Of a stretch of DNA of 64,000 bases, positions 10,431 through 21,220 are shown one piece after another. The translations under genes were made by a program, and so were the position numbers. Below the pieces are notes generated by a model that saw only the letters and a list, made by a program, of their open reading frames with translations, was not told the origin of the DNA and ran no database searches. Each line of letters starts with the position of its first letter. Position 1 is the stretch's first letter. This DNA comes from Zantedeschia hybrid cultivar (Eukaryota > Streptophyta > Magnoliopsida > Alismatales > Araceae). The stretch covers positions 50,341,587 to 50,405,586 of the forward strand of contig JARZZO010000011.1 of NCBI GenBank assembly GCA_030544215.1, written 5' to 3'.

Positions 10431-10885
10431 TCAGATATTGAGTATATAATATCCGTATCTAACCATTTCACCACTTTTTTCTTGACCACTTCCATCATGA
10501 TGGGATTCAATTGTTTTTGCATATCTCTACTAGGCTTAGCATTATCTTCTAGATAAATGTGATGCATGCATGTGGTTGGACTTATTTCTTTCAAATTAGC
10601 TACATACCACCCTATGGCTTCTTTGTGAGTTTGGAGGACTTCAATGAGTTGTTCCTCCTGGGTAGAGTTAAGATCAGCTGCTATGATCACAGGCAGGGTT
10701 TCGGACGGGCCCAAAAAGACATATTTGAGGGAGTCCGGTAAAGGTTTAAGTTCCAACTGAGGATGGACCTAGAGGGATGGGGGAGTAGGTTCTGGATTGA
10801 GTTTAGGTAGAGGTTCAACCTTATTGGGCTGCCAGGCCTTCTTACTCAAACCAGATGTGGACATTAGCTTCTCTACTTCTTCAAA
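10385..10885 (-). pseudogene. Athila-type linker between protease and RT
   Basis: The minus frame 10756-10385 encodes MELKPLPDSLKYVFLGPSET, then LIEVLQTHKEAIGWYVANLK and a region ending in DSKWVSP. This is the conserved lead-in to gypsy RT (the HKEAIGW block precedes the first RT motif). A stop at the gag-protease junction (near 10888) and one before the ATG at 10756 separate it from its neighbours. Confidence 0.8.
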
Positions 10886-12244
10886 TTAGGTCAAAGGGGA
10901 TGTTTCTAAGATGTTATCAATTGCATCAATTGCGAAGCAATCTTCCCCATCTTGCATATGTCTAGATGCCTTGAAAATATTAAGAGATATTTTGTGATCC
11001 CCAAAGGAAATATCCATCAACCCCGACTTGCAGTCAATGATAGCATTAGCAGTAACTAGAAAAGGACGGCCCAATATAATCGAAATATTTTTCAAATGTT
11101 GAACGGGCTCCATATCAAGGATGACAAAATCAACTGGGAAGTAACAAGTGTCGATCCTGACAATGACATCTTCCACTATTCCTCTCAGTGTTCTAAGAGA
11201 TCTATTAGCAAGCTGCAGGATCACTGAAGTCGTTTTCAATTCTCCTATCCCAAATTTTTCATAAACTGAAGTGGGCAATAGATTCACACTTACCCCAAGG
11301 TCCAATAATGCCTTATCAAATGTGGTTCTTTCAATGACACAAGAGATAAGTGGAGTTCTAGGATCTTTCATCTTCTTAGGTATTTGGTTAAGCATAATGG
11401 TGCTCACCTCTTCAGACAAAAATATTTTCTTAGGAACTATTTTCGGTTCTCTCTTATGAGTACATAGTTCCTTTAGAAATTTCGCATAAGGTGGCACATG
11501 TTGGATTGCATCTACCAGAGGTATGTTAATGTGAACTTGTTTAAATAAGTCCATTAACTCTTCATTTCTGGTCTGGATTTGATGTTTTCTTTTCTCCTTG
11601 ACATTCTCTAGAGCTTGTGGAAAAGAGATTTTTGGTTTATAATTCTCTGGATTTTCCTTAATTTTTCTTTTTTCTCGAATGAGATTGGGTTCTTCACTCT
11701 CTTCTTCTTCTTCAATCTGTTCAGGATTGGGCTGACTAGATCCTTGACTTGGGTAAGGATCTGACAAAATTTTACCACTTCTTAAGGCCAAAATTGCTTT
11801 CGCATTTTCTAACTGTGGGCCTCTTGGTGGATTTGGGCCTATTTGCAGTTGGGCCTGAGGATTAGGTAGAAGTGGTTGGTGTTGGAAACTTGGAAGATAG
11901 TTTCGTGGGTTTGCGATGGGTTGGCTAGGTAATGGGCCCACTTCTCTCCTCATGGTTGTATCAGCCATTTGGCTCAATTGGACTTCTAATTTTGAAATTG
12001 ATTGTTGTTGGGAGATGACCAATTGTTGCAATTGTTGTTGTTGTTGGTTCATGAGTAATTGTTGCAGCATATTGAACTTTTCATCATTTTGATTTGGTGG
12101 CTGAGAACGTGGAATTTGATATGAAGGTTGAGAGAACATGTTTTGATTATTATTAAGCTGAAAATAAGGAGCTTGGGATTGGGATTGGATAAATTGACCC
12201 TTATTGAAGGTTTGATTTGGATAATAATTCTGTTGGTGGGCCAT
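10886..12244 (-). pseudogene. Athila-type gag C-terminus and aspartic protease
   Basis: This is the longest uninterrupted frame of the element (452 codons). The N-terminal part is Gln/Asn-rich low complexity (PNQTFNKGQF, QQQQQLQQL), typical of the Athila gag tail. An acidic segment EEEEESEE and a basic segment follow. The retropepsin-like protease lies in the C-terminal half: the active-site triad reads DLG (codons at 11302-11294) within ALLDLGVSVNLLPTSVYEKF, and the later blocks VEDVIVRIDTCYFPVDFVIL and ILGRPFLVTANAIID are present. The protease cleaves the polyprotein in the particle. The stop at the end breaks the join to pol, and upstream gag is in other frames, so the element is inactive despite this open stretch. 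Confidence 0.85.
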
Positions 12245-13474
12245 GTTATGAAAGTTTTGTGTTTGTAGGTTTGGAGCTTGGGCTTGTTGAGGTTTCCATG
12301 ATAACTTTGGGTGATTTTTCTAGCACGGGTTGTAGGTGTTAGAATATAGATCATGATTGGGCTTTGAGTAATCTTGGGCTGCTTAGACTTGTTCTTGGAT
12401 GAAGGGTGGTAATTGGGCTGCCGTAGGACACTCACTGATATGGTGAGTTGGGCTAGCACAAAGACTATAGGCTTCCTGATAAGATGGGGAAGGTTCTGAG
12501 TATGGTCTTGATGGTGATTGGATATTAGATTTTTGATTGTTCGAAGCTATAACTTGGACTAACTTTTGGGCCATTAGATCCAGTTTACTCATTTGTTGGG
12601 CTAGAAGGTCCACTTTGTCTAACTTTTAGGTTAGTGCATTGATATCCATCTTAAAATCAAATTCTCCTCGGTTTCTGATTTCATAAACTCCAGTCCGTTT
12701 GGATGCTCCAACTAATCTTTCATATGATGAAAGTGAGACTTGATTTATTGAATTCTCGCTTAGCATTTCAAACAAATCGTATGCCTCTTCCTCACTTTGG
12801 CTTATGAATGCTTCTCTAAAAGATGCATCCACCATTTGTCTATATTGTGCATCTAAACCTTCATAAAATGCCTGCACAATTTGCCATCTAGATAGTCCAT
12901 AATGTGGATATTTCCTAAGCAATTCTTTCAATCTTTCCCATGACTCATGGATTTGTTCACCAGGTAATTGTGAAAAGCCAGTTATGGCCCGTCTCATGGT
13001 ATTGGTTCTTCCTATAGGATAGAATTTCTTCAAGAACTCTTATTACATTTCAGGCCAGGTTCTAATGGGCTTCCCTATTGAACCGAGCCAGTATTTGACC
13101 TTGTCCTTAAGAGAGAAAGTAAATAGGGTTAGACGCAGGGCATCTTCCGTGAAATGTTGGATTTTCATGGTATAACAGATCTTAAAGAACTCATCCAAAT
13201 GTTTATATGGATCTTCATTAGTATTCTTATAGAAAGATGGGAGCATTTGGATGGTATTGGGCTTGATCTCATAATGGCTTGCATGGGTATTGGGCAATTG
13301 AATACAAGATGAAGGGTTATAGTCTTGAGGAATGAAATATTCCTTCATCTGTTTCGGCATTTCTTGATTATTTCCAGTCATTTGATGTTGAAGATGACTT
13401 TGATGACTTAGGTATCTCTCAATTTCTTGAATGAGATTTATAATTTATGGATTTTGAGATCTTCTACTTAGCAT
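12245..13474 (-). pseudogene. Athila-type gag N-terminal and capsid part, broken
   Basis: Pieces in order on the minus strand: a likely original ATG at 13474 followed by a TAA eight codons in, then 13381-13043 (ending LGSIGKPIRTWPEM), two adjacent TAA codons, 13033-12626 (FYPIGRTNTMRRAITGFSQL, then SWERLKELLRKYPHYGLSRW) and 12613-12383. The middle carries the Retrotrans_gag signature (LKDKVKYWL, ESWERLKELLRKYPHYG, FYEGLDAQYRQMVDA). A zinc-knuckle-like piece (YSLCASPTHHISECP, about 12475-12430) follows. At least four stops or frame changes cut the chain. It precedes protease in the usual gag-pol order. Confidence 0.85.
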
Positions 13475-14373
13475 ACACTGGACGAAGAGAGAGAAGAGGA
13501 TTTGTTTTTGTTTTTATTTTTATTTATTTTTATTTTTTATGCAATGACAAACAAGTGAAAAACAATTAACCTAATTACCTAAGTGCAATCTAGACCAAAA
13601 GATGATTTTTCCCACAAAGCAACTAGAATTCGTTGTGAATCACACCCACAAAAGATCAACGGCTAGGTAAGAGGTGGGGTAGTGGGAGGTTTCCCCTACT
13701 TTCGTAGGGACCTAATTAAACAACCATTTTCCCGCTTAGGCGTTTGCCTTTGCAACCTCTAGCCTAGACACCGGTGTCCAAAGTGGAAGCAAATTCACAA
13801 CTTGGTCCAATCACAGTGTGAACCTTAGGTTCAATTGCTATTTTGATTTTATTAGGCTTGGGAAATGCAAGATGAAATGTTGGTGGTTTGTGGGCCAAAG
13901 AAGGGTGATGAAATCCCCACCTTATCTTGTTATGAAGATGCCTTTAAGTTATTTTATCAATGAAATACTCACCACAATTCAATCAAGTTTGGTTTATTCC
14001 AAAATAAGAGAACAATGCATGATCATGTTATTGGCAAAAATGGAGAGAAACTCACCTTGCTTCCCGCACTCTTCAACATAAAGTAAAATGACAAAAATTT
14101 TAAAACTAATGCTCTCCTAATGATGCATATCCTAAAATATGATGGTTTGATTTATAATCTTGAAATGATTTTTTTTTAAAATTAATGGATTCTATCACAA
14201 TTCTAACAAAATCTGAAAATAAAAATAAAATAAATGATAAGTTGGAACAAACTCACCAACTAGGAGTTTTCCTTTCCTTTTTCATTTCTTTTAAGTACCT
14301 GCAAGAAAATAAAATCAATGTGAATATGGATTTACACAAATGAGCCCAAAATTATCAAAATTAAGAATCTAAG
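13475..14373 (-). other. 5' leader of the Athila-type element
   Basis: About 900 bp between the gag start and the primer-binding site. It is AT-rich, with a T/A-rich low-complexity tract near 13500-13545. No protein-like frame was recognised. Confidence 0.55.
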
Positions 14374-14391
14374 TCCCTCGCAACGACGCCA
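14374..14391 (-). other. Primer-binding site (tRNA-Asp type)
   Basis: The minus strand reads TGGCGTCGTTGCGAGGGA, close to the TGGCGCCGTTGCCGGGGA tract used by many Athila/Tat plant elements. It lies a few bases inside the LTR end at 14397. Confidence 0.8.
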
Positions 14392-14396
14392 AAAAT

Positions 14397-16183
14397 TGAT
14401 GCTCTTTTAAATGCCATCGTTAAAACACAAATAACATCAATCTTAATTTCCGAATCTCAATAAAAATAACAAAGTAATACTTGGTTGAGACCGAGTCGAT
14501 CCACGGAGAAATAGAATTTTTAACTTTGAAAATCTTGAGTTTTAATTGAAAATCAAAGGATGTGAAATGTTTGGTGCCAAAGAAACTTTGAAATTTAAAA
14601 TTAGCAAGCTAGTTCAATATTAAAATACCTAAATATCTAAAATCACTAATAAAATGTAGAAATTATCACCCAAACACAACCTAAAACATTCCTTCAATTT
14701 AACTAAGTTTATTGATTTCTAAAAAGATTATTATGAAGATTGAACACACAAAACTGTCATTAAACAGAAATTAAAATTACAATAACTTTGAGAACTACAA
14801 AATGTTATTTATAGACTTACAAGTTAACTAATAAAAGCAAATAACACTAAAAAAGAAAACAATGCAAACAGTAAAGAGCCTGGCTCAGGTGGCTTCTATG
14901 GAGGGGTTGGTGCAATGAGCCGGGCGGGGCTCGTGGCAGCCGCTGGGCGCATAGGCATGTTGGACAGGGCCTGGACGGCGGAGGACGCAACACAACAGGC
15001 GAGGCGCAGGGGCGCGACAGACGAGGTACGAGGCGCGTGCTTGGCGATGGCGGCTGGGAGTGGGAAGGTTTCACGCAGTGCCACGTGGCGCGTTTGTGCG
15101 GTGCAGCAGACGAGGCGAGGGGTACGTGACGCGCTGGCCGCGTTCGCCCTCGGCAGGAGCGACGATGCCTGGTACCCCGGTGTTCACAGGGCCGACGCGT
15201 GGCGCTGCGGGCCCAAGAAGCTGCTGTGGCGCATGCAGTTGTTGACGCGTGGCAGTGGCGGTTGTTCGGCCGAGAGAGGGGACTAGAGACGAGAGAAGAA
15301 AGAGAATAGAAGAGAGAGAGATGTGTAGGGAGAGAGAGAGGAGTATGAGAGAGAGAGGTTGCAGAGAAAATAAAGAAAAGCTTTTTAAAACTGTCAGAGA
15401 GGGAGAGAGAAAAATTTGTAGAAAGAGAGAGGAAGAGGGGGAGAGAGAGATTCAGTTAAGGGGTGCGTAGAAGAATTGAAAGAATGCCAAAGATCCTCCT
15501 TTTTCCTCTCCCCTTGGTTTTATAGAAAAGAGCCAAATTTTGAATTTCAAAAAGATAATAAATAGGCTATTAAGCTCCCCCTTGATTATGGGCTCCTCTT
15601 TAAAAACCATGAATGTTTATTTTGAAATTTGAATTTAGAGAGAGATATTTGATTTTGATTTTTGAAATTTAGATTTTGAATAATAAATGTTATTTTTGAT
15701 ATTTGAATTTTGAAATTCAAATTTTAAAAATAATAAATATTATTTTTTTGAAATTTGAATTTCGAAATTTCCTTCTCTCTCTCTCTTAGTTGGCATGTGG
15801 GCCCCTTTTGAAGAACAAAAATACAATCTTGTTCCTTCCGGAATTTAAACCTTGGTGACTTCATTGAAATCAAGGTGGTCTGACCACTCTACCATCTACT
15901 TGCTCATGTCCTATATTCACATAAAATAACAATTATGTTCATGCGGCAATCAATAAATTATTCAAATGCAAATTAAATAATTACCGAGAAGCTCTTATTA
16001 AGAATGAAATTGTCATACTCACTTAATCTATGAAATGATGATATTTGAAATTCAAATTTTACAAAATTAATATTTTTGAAAGCATAATGGATTTATCGAT
16101 CATTCCATGTGATTTTGTTCATACAATTGACAGTATAGTGTGTAAATTTCATCTATTATTTATCTAAAAATGTGTACTTATCA
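14397..16183 (-). repeat. 5' LTR of the Athila-type element, 1,787 bp
   Basis: Its ends on the minus strand are TGATAAGTACAC (at 16183) and GAGCATCA (at 14397). It matches the truncated LTR at 5489-6744 over its outer two thirds. A TATA word lies at 15525-15516. It contains a GC-rich then GA-rich stretch (14900-15470) that yields spurious open frames on both strands. R2 sequence begins directly at 16184. Confidence 0.88.
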
Positions 16184-17265
16184 CATGATCCTTTCTCCAT
16201 GGTTATTTTCCTACCACAAATGTCCTATTTTCAAAATATATTTTCCTACAAATATAAGTATATGCTACTAAGCCAACATGCTGTCAAAATGACATAAGAA
16301 CCTATATGAACACCCAACCTATGCCTAAACCCTGCTCTATAAGTCTTCCATGTTAAAATCGAACAAGCTTACAGACAGTGCCATCTTAGGAGTCTATGCG
16401 TCCGAATCATACAAGCATTCTTATGAGGCGGACGTTAAGTTAAAAGACACATGAAACCCGAGGCAAAAGGGTAAAATCCTGGCTATAGTTCTTCCGGTCT
16501 AGGTGGGACGGGTGGGTCCCCTTGTTGAACAGTGGAAGCACCAGTGAACATTTGCGTTACCGCTGGCTGCATGTCATGTTAAACCTCCTCATGTTGTGGT
16601 TTGGATGCATGTCTGTTAAATAAGTGATAAGATTTATGCTATTCTTATACCATATATTCATGATCCATGACTTCATACTATGTCATGATCTTTTAACCAT
16701 GCCATGCTATATTGTGATCTTTTATATTATACTCACGCCATACCATGATGTTATACCATGATCCTTTATGTTTATACTCACGCCATGCCATGCTATGCCA
16801 TGATCCTTTATGTTTAGCTGAAGCTTGCTATGTTATATTTTATCATGACATGATTATATGATATTATCATTTTTTTTTTATGTTTATATATGATAAACCA
16901 CGTAATGGTATCATGTGCTTGTTGAGTCGATAAACTCACCCATGCTATTTAAATCCTCTTCCAGGAGAGGAGCTTCCCAAGGCAGTCGAAGAATCTCTAC
17001 AGCTTAGTCTAGTTAAACAGAGCTTTGCTTTGTAAGTCAAATCCCTATGTAAATATACAAGTCGTACTCCTGGACTTGATGTACTATAATGTGTTATACA
17101 TGATATCAATGTAAAGGGTTTTGCGACTCATTACTGATCGCCCGTTTACATGCGAAGTGCTCATTCTTAACTACAATATATGTTCGGGTTGTTCCCGCTA
17201 TCAACGGGTCCCTTTGAATCGAAGCACGTCGACATTTCCGTACCAGCCGACAGGGGGTTGTTATA
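16184..17265 (+). repeat. R2 LTR-like repeat, copy 1 (left part lost)
   Basis: The stretch aligns end to end with 62138-63211 with moderate divergence. Both copies stop matching at the same place, just after CCGACAGGGG and TTATA, which suggests a real element terminus. Copy 2 has promoter-like upstream sequence that is absent here because the Athila element abuts position 16184. Text such as GAGTCGATAAACTCACCCAT resembles the 3' part of chromovirus-type gypsy LTRs, but the lineage is a guess. No coding sequence seen. Confidence 0.6.
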
Positions 17266-18270
17266 GAAATAGTCTCGAAGGTGATTGTATGGTCAATATG
17301 GGATCATCCGCTCTCAGTGAAAGGAGAGAGAATTTTCTGGGAGTGATGCGCTTAAGTCCCTAGCCAGGGCGGACACTTTATTAGATAAAGAGTCATCTGA
17401 TATAGTTTAGTGGCATCTGATTCAAGTGAATCGACCGGCTAGGGTTTAACAGTTAACCATCTCCTAGGTCGATTTTGGAACATTGCATGGATGAAGAATT
17501 ATATTCACGCGGTAACTGATGATAGAAAGGTTCCATTAGTGGATTGCAGAACTCCAATGCCTTCCAGATTCGCACAGTGTTGCTTGGCACCCAACGTGAT
17601 CGGAGGATCGTCCGAATTTAATGTGCGTCATTAAATTCGGCTAATTAATTAATATATAGATATTAATTAATTTGGTGAGTTAGTAAAGAGTTGTTGAACT
17701 TAATGGGCCATTAACTGGAATAATATTTGGGTCTAGAAGGTCACACATAAAAGATCTTCAGTTGAAGAGTCCAAAAATGGGTTTATATTAAGTTTGGGTA
17801 TTTTTGAAAAACCGCGCGAATTGCTTAATATGAAAGACCACTGCTAGGTCAGAGGCTAAGCACTCTGACCTAGCAGCGCCCCCCCCCTCTCCTCTCTTTG
17901 GATGTCCCACTCTAAAGGGGGCGCCCCTTCCGATCTTCTCTCCGCCTTCCGCTTGCAGCGCTTCCCGTCTGACGAGAGATTATGTACACTTGTCGCGGAG
18001 GATTATGCAAAGCCAGATGGGATTTGCGGACGCTGCACTGAGCGAGGAAGCGAGGACGATCTGTCGCGGGGACGATCGCGTAGATACTGTTAGAGGCTGA
18101 GGATCTGCACGGCTTGCGGCATCACACTGACAGAACCAATTGAACGCGGATTTGAATCCATGCAAGGTGTATCCGTTCATCGCATTTTTTGTTTTGTTTA
18201 TTAAAACGGTATGGGATTATTTATTTTAATTTTCACTGCGCTCTTCGATCTTGTCGAGAGATCCTTAAAG
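17266..18270 (+). repeat. 5' LTR of the plus-strand copia element (approximate left end)
   Basis: The region ends directly before a copia-type primer-binding site at 18271. The left border is set only by the end of R2 homology, so it is uncertain. It contains a perfect hairpin at 17841-17876 and a C-rich stretch after it. No 3' partner LTR is present in the window, because the element is truncated in RNase H. Confidence 0.5.
17841..17876. repeat. Perfect 14-bp inverted repeat in the copia LTR
   Basis: CTGCTAGGTCAGAG (17841-17854) and CTCTGACCTAGCAG (17863-17876) are exact complements around an 8-base loop. Given the decay of the element, a perfect stem this long stands out. Confidence 0.9.
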
Positions 18271-18286
18271 TGTTATCAGAACCAGG
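18271..18286 (+). other. Primer-binding site of the plus-strand copia element
   Basis: It reads TGTTATCAGAACCAGG, two mismatches from the usual TGGTATCAGAGCCAGG initiator tRNA-Met site. It sets the border between LTR and leader. Confidence 0.75.
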
Positions 18287-20047
18287 TTCCACTGTGTTTT
18301 TTATAGTTTCAATAAACAAAAATTGCGCCGGATTCGAATCCGCGCCAGAGAGGGCAGCCGACAGTGACTAGCTGGCCAACTCCCTTCTTCTTCCTCTCAA
18401 CCTGCAACAGAAAACAAATGGGCAAGGGGAGGGGGCCAGCGCCCTTCCGGGTGTCGCCGGCGAGCTAGACGGCACTGGGGCCATCGCCAGACTGTCCGGC
18501 GATGGATCGGCAGCCGCCCGGTGCCGGTGCTGCTGCCGAAAGGTGAACCCACCACCTTAGGCTAGGCTTCTTGCTGGGTAGGGCGCCGCCAAGGGGGAGG
18601 GAGGGGGTGAACTTCACGCGGGGCTCGACCTTGTGGGGTTGGCCTGGCCTGGACCAGGGTCCAAGCCTACCCTAGGGCATTCCCAGACCAGGCGGCCCCT
18701 TTACGGGGCGCTAGGGTCCAAGCCTGGGCTCGGCCCTGGTCTAGACCCAGGGCTCAGCCTTGGCCCGAGCCCAGGGTTCAGTTAGGTTGAGCCCTGGCTC
18801 AGCTAGTGCTTGAGCCAGCCCGGGCCGAAATAAGCCCTGGGCCCAATTAAATTAAAAACTGGATCTTAATTTTAAAATTTTAAAATTGTTTTGAAACATA
18901 AAATTTTATTCAATTTATTTAATTAGGATTTAAATGATTTTGAATTGTTTAATTAACATATTAGTTTAAGAGTTAAATTAACGATTAACTCTAATTGCAC
19001 GATTTAAGAGTTAGATTAACAGTTAATAATCAATAGTCTAATTGTTAGATTGCTAATTATTGATTAATCTAAATATTGGATTAATCTTAAATTATTAGGA
19101 GTGTTCTAATTAGTATGGAATATTCTTGAAATTATTAATTTGGAGTGTATGCACATAAGGTGTGTGATTATTATTTTTAAATGTGATTTAATTGCTTGTT
19201 TAACTAATTAAATGCTTTTCGAAAATCTCAATATGCAATTTTAATTGGTCCTTGATTTTATGAAACTAAAATTATTTATTTTCGAAAAACTTTTATTTAG
19301 CCTTGTGATGAGCTCTTCCATGTGTAGATTGGATACTAAAATAAACCGTGGTCATGGATATGTACTGATGAATGGATGTACTTCACGTGATGATGTATGT
19401 ATATAGATCATGGTGGGATGTGATGGATAATTTATTAATTGTTAATAAATGGGGGTCTGCGTTCCTCTCCCTCTCACTCTTCCAATGTAATTCTACCTCC
19501 CTCCTATAATGCATTCGCCATAAGGTATTCTTATATATACAAATTGTAAATTCATAATATTGTATCTTTAATTTCAATTGTAAATTGATCGAGGCCATGG
19601 TGACTGGAGTGAGGATGATCCACAACTGCAACAAGGAAGGATTTTAAAGGAGTTCAGATTGCCTATGTGATTGTAGACCATTTAATATAATTCTTATGTT
19701 GAATGTTGGTGTGTTTGACTGTATGGCTCAAGTCAAACCATTGTGTTATCCATGACCACACGTTTACATGTATGTGATGCATGCTTTTATTTGATTATGA
19801 ATCAAATGTCTATGTTATGTATATCATAAATATATGTGATATATTTATATACTAACCTAGGATGAGACCAAACTAAAATAATCAAAACCTTCAATTTAAA
19901 TTCTAAGCCGGAACGTGAGTCATTGAGAATGTACTGCGTATCTCTCTATCATTACAGTTTTTAGGATTTGATTCAATGCTGGCAGTTTCTTGTATTTCCT
20001 CGAGATCTATCACTGTCTGATGAAGGAACTAAGAACTATGGCATTAT
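18287..20047 (+). other. Leader of the plus-strand copia element
   Basis: A GC-rich stretch (18400-18850) with repeated CCAGGG/GGCCTGG words gives way to AT-rich DNA. No recognisable coding frame is seen. The true gag start codon appears lost in the rearrangement at 20048. Confidence 0.5.
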
Positions 20048-20515
20048 GATCTTCAGTACTGACCCATGTGCTAAAGAGGATTGAGTGGAGTGAAAGGCCG
20101 GATGCTCTTGGGGTCTCACTTCCCAAGCAGATACATACTAATCTTGTTCTTGTTTCTCTTCCACTATTATATGCTCAATTCATTATTAACTTTAATATGA
20201 ATAAGGTCCAAGCATATTTGGCTGAGCTATTGAATATGCTGAAAACTGCAGAGAGCAACCTTGTGAAGGAAAAGTCCCAAGTCCTCATAGTTGGTAAAAC
20301 CAATAGAAAGATAAAGACAGTCCAAGCCTTTAAGAAAGGCAAAGGAAACAAGCAAGATAAGCCAAAGATTACAAAGAAGGACAAAGGAAAAGGAGTGGAA
20401 AAGGGTGATTGCTTCTACTGTCATCAAAAGGGCCACTAGAAGAGGAATTGTAATGAATATCTTAAGGACAAGGCTCAAGGAAAGATGAAGCAGTCTAGAT
20501 GCCTATTGTGACAGG
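20048..20515 (+). pseudogene. Copia gag, displaced C-terminal copy with zinc knuckle
   Basis: The open frame 20068-20439 carries FIINFNMNKVQAYLAELLNM, a lysine-rich tail (KKGKGNKQDKPKITKKDKGK) and the knuckle CFYCHQKGH. A TAG then replaces the expected Trp before KRNC. This is the second half of a UBN2-type copia gag and precedes its own N-terminal half, which lies downstream at 20516. The arrangement is a tandem duplication with its left breakpoint near 20048 (GATCTTCAGTAC, repeated near 20839). It is non-functional because it lacks the N-terminal half and is stopped in the knuckle. Confidence 0.8.
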
Positions 20516-21220
20516 CCCTAATTACTTCGAATGGCTTAGTAACCTGAAGATTGTCCTCAGGTCTGAGTAGATTGTCTACGTCCGGGATAATGATCCTCCT
20601 GCTGAACCGATATTAGATGTTCCTGAAGCGGAGATCATAACATATGAGAAATAGAAAGAAGACTCCACCATGGCCCAATGCTACATACTTGCCCCGATGA
20701 GCAATGAGTTGCAGAGGCAGCATGAAGAGATGGATGTAAGATCCATCATACTCCATTTGAAGGAGCTATTGGTGAGCAGCGTAGAATCGAAAGATATGAA
20801 ATATCAAAATATCTATACAGGCCTCAGATGGCAGATGGATCTTCAGTACATACCCATGTACTGAAGATGATTGAGTGGATCGAAAGGCTGGATGCTCTTG
20901 AGGTCTCACTTCCCAAGGAGATGCATACTGACCTTGTTCTTACTTCTCTTCCACTATCATATGCTCAATTCATTGTTAACTTTAACATGAATAAGATCCA
21001 AGCATTTTTGGCTGAGCTATTGAATATGTTAAAAACTGTAGAGGGCAAACTTTGTGAAGGAAAAGCCCCAAGTCCTCATGGTTGGTAAGACCAATAGAAA
21101 GAGGAAGGCAGTCTAAGCCTTTAAGAAAGACAATGACAAGAAACAGGATAAGCCACTGGAAGAGGAATTGCAAAAAATACCTCAAAGATAAGGCTCAAGA
21201 AAAGGTGAAGTAGCAAGACG
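20516..21220 (+). pseudogene. Copia gag, second copy, zinc knuckle deleted
   Basis: This opens in the gag N-terminal region (PNYFEWLSNLKIVL, about 20520), continues with DSTMAQCYILAPMSNELQRQ (20670 on) and, after a frame change, reaches FIVNFNMNKIQAFLAELLNM at about 20970. The tail goes from DKPL directly to the equivalent of KRNCKKYL. Compared with the first copy, the DNA between AAGCCA and GCCACTAGAAG is gone, which removes the first Cys pair of the knuckle. GCCA microhomology at both breakpoints suggests slippage or end joining. It is followed by the protease region. Confidence 0.75.

Larger units (their letters stand above)
5489..16183 (-). mobile_element. Athila-type Ty3/gypsy retrotransposon, minus strand
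   Basis: The element runs right to left: 5' LTR 14397-16183, tRNA-Asp-type PBS, leader, gag, protease, RT, RNase H, integrase, a non-coding stretch, polypurine tract and truncated 3' LTR. The domain order PR-RT-RH-IN, the protease text DLGVSVNLLP and the PPT AAGTTCGGGG point to the Athila branch. No env-like ORF is visible between integrase and 3' LTR, although some Athila members carry one. Frames are interrupted in most domains. Its right edge abuts R2 sequence, which suggests insertion into that LTR. Confidence 0.85.

Noticed and set aside
17902..18180. Short frames in both strands of the copia LTR
   Set aside because: They fall in GC-rich LTR sequence before the PBS and show no motif.
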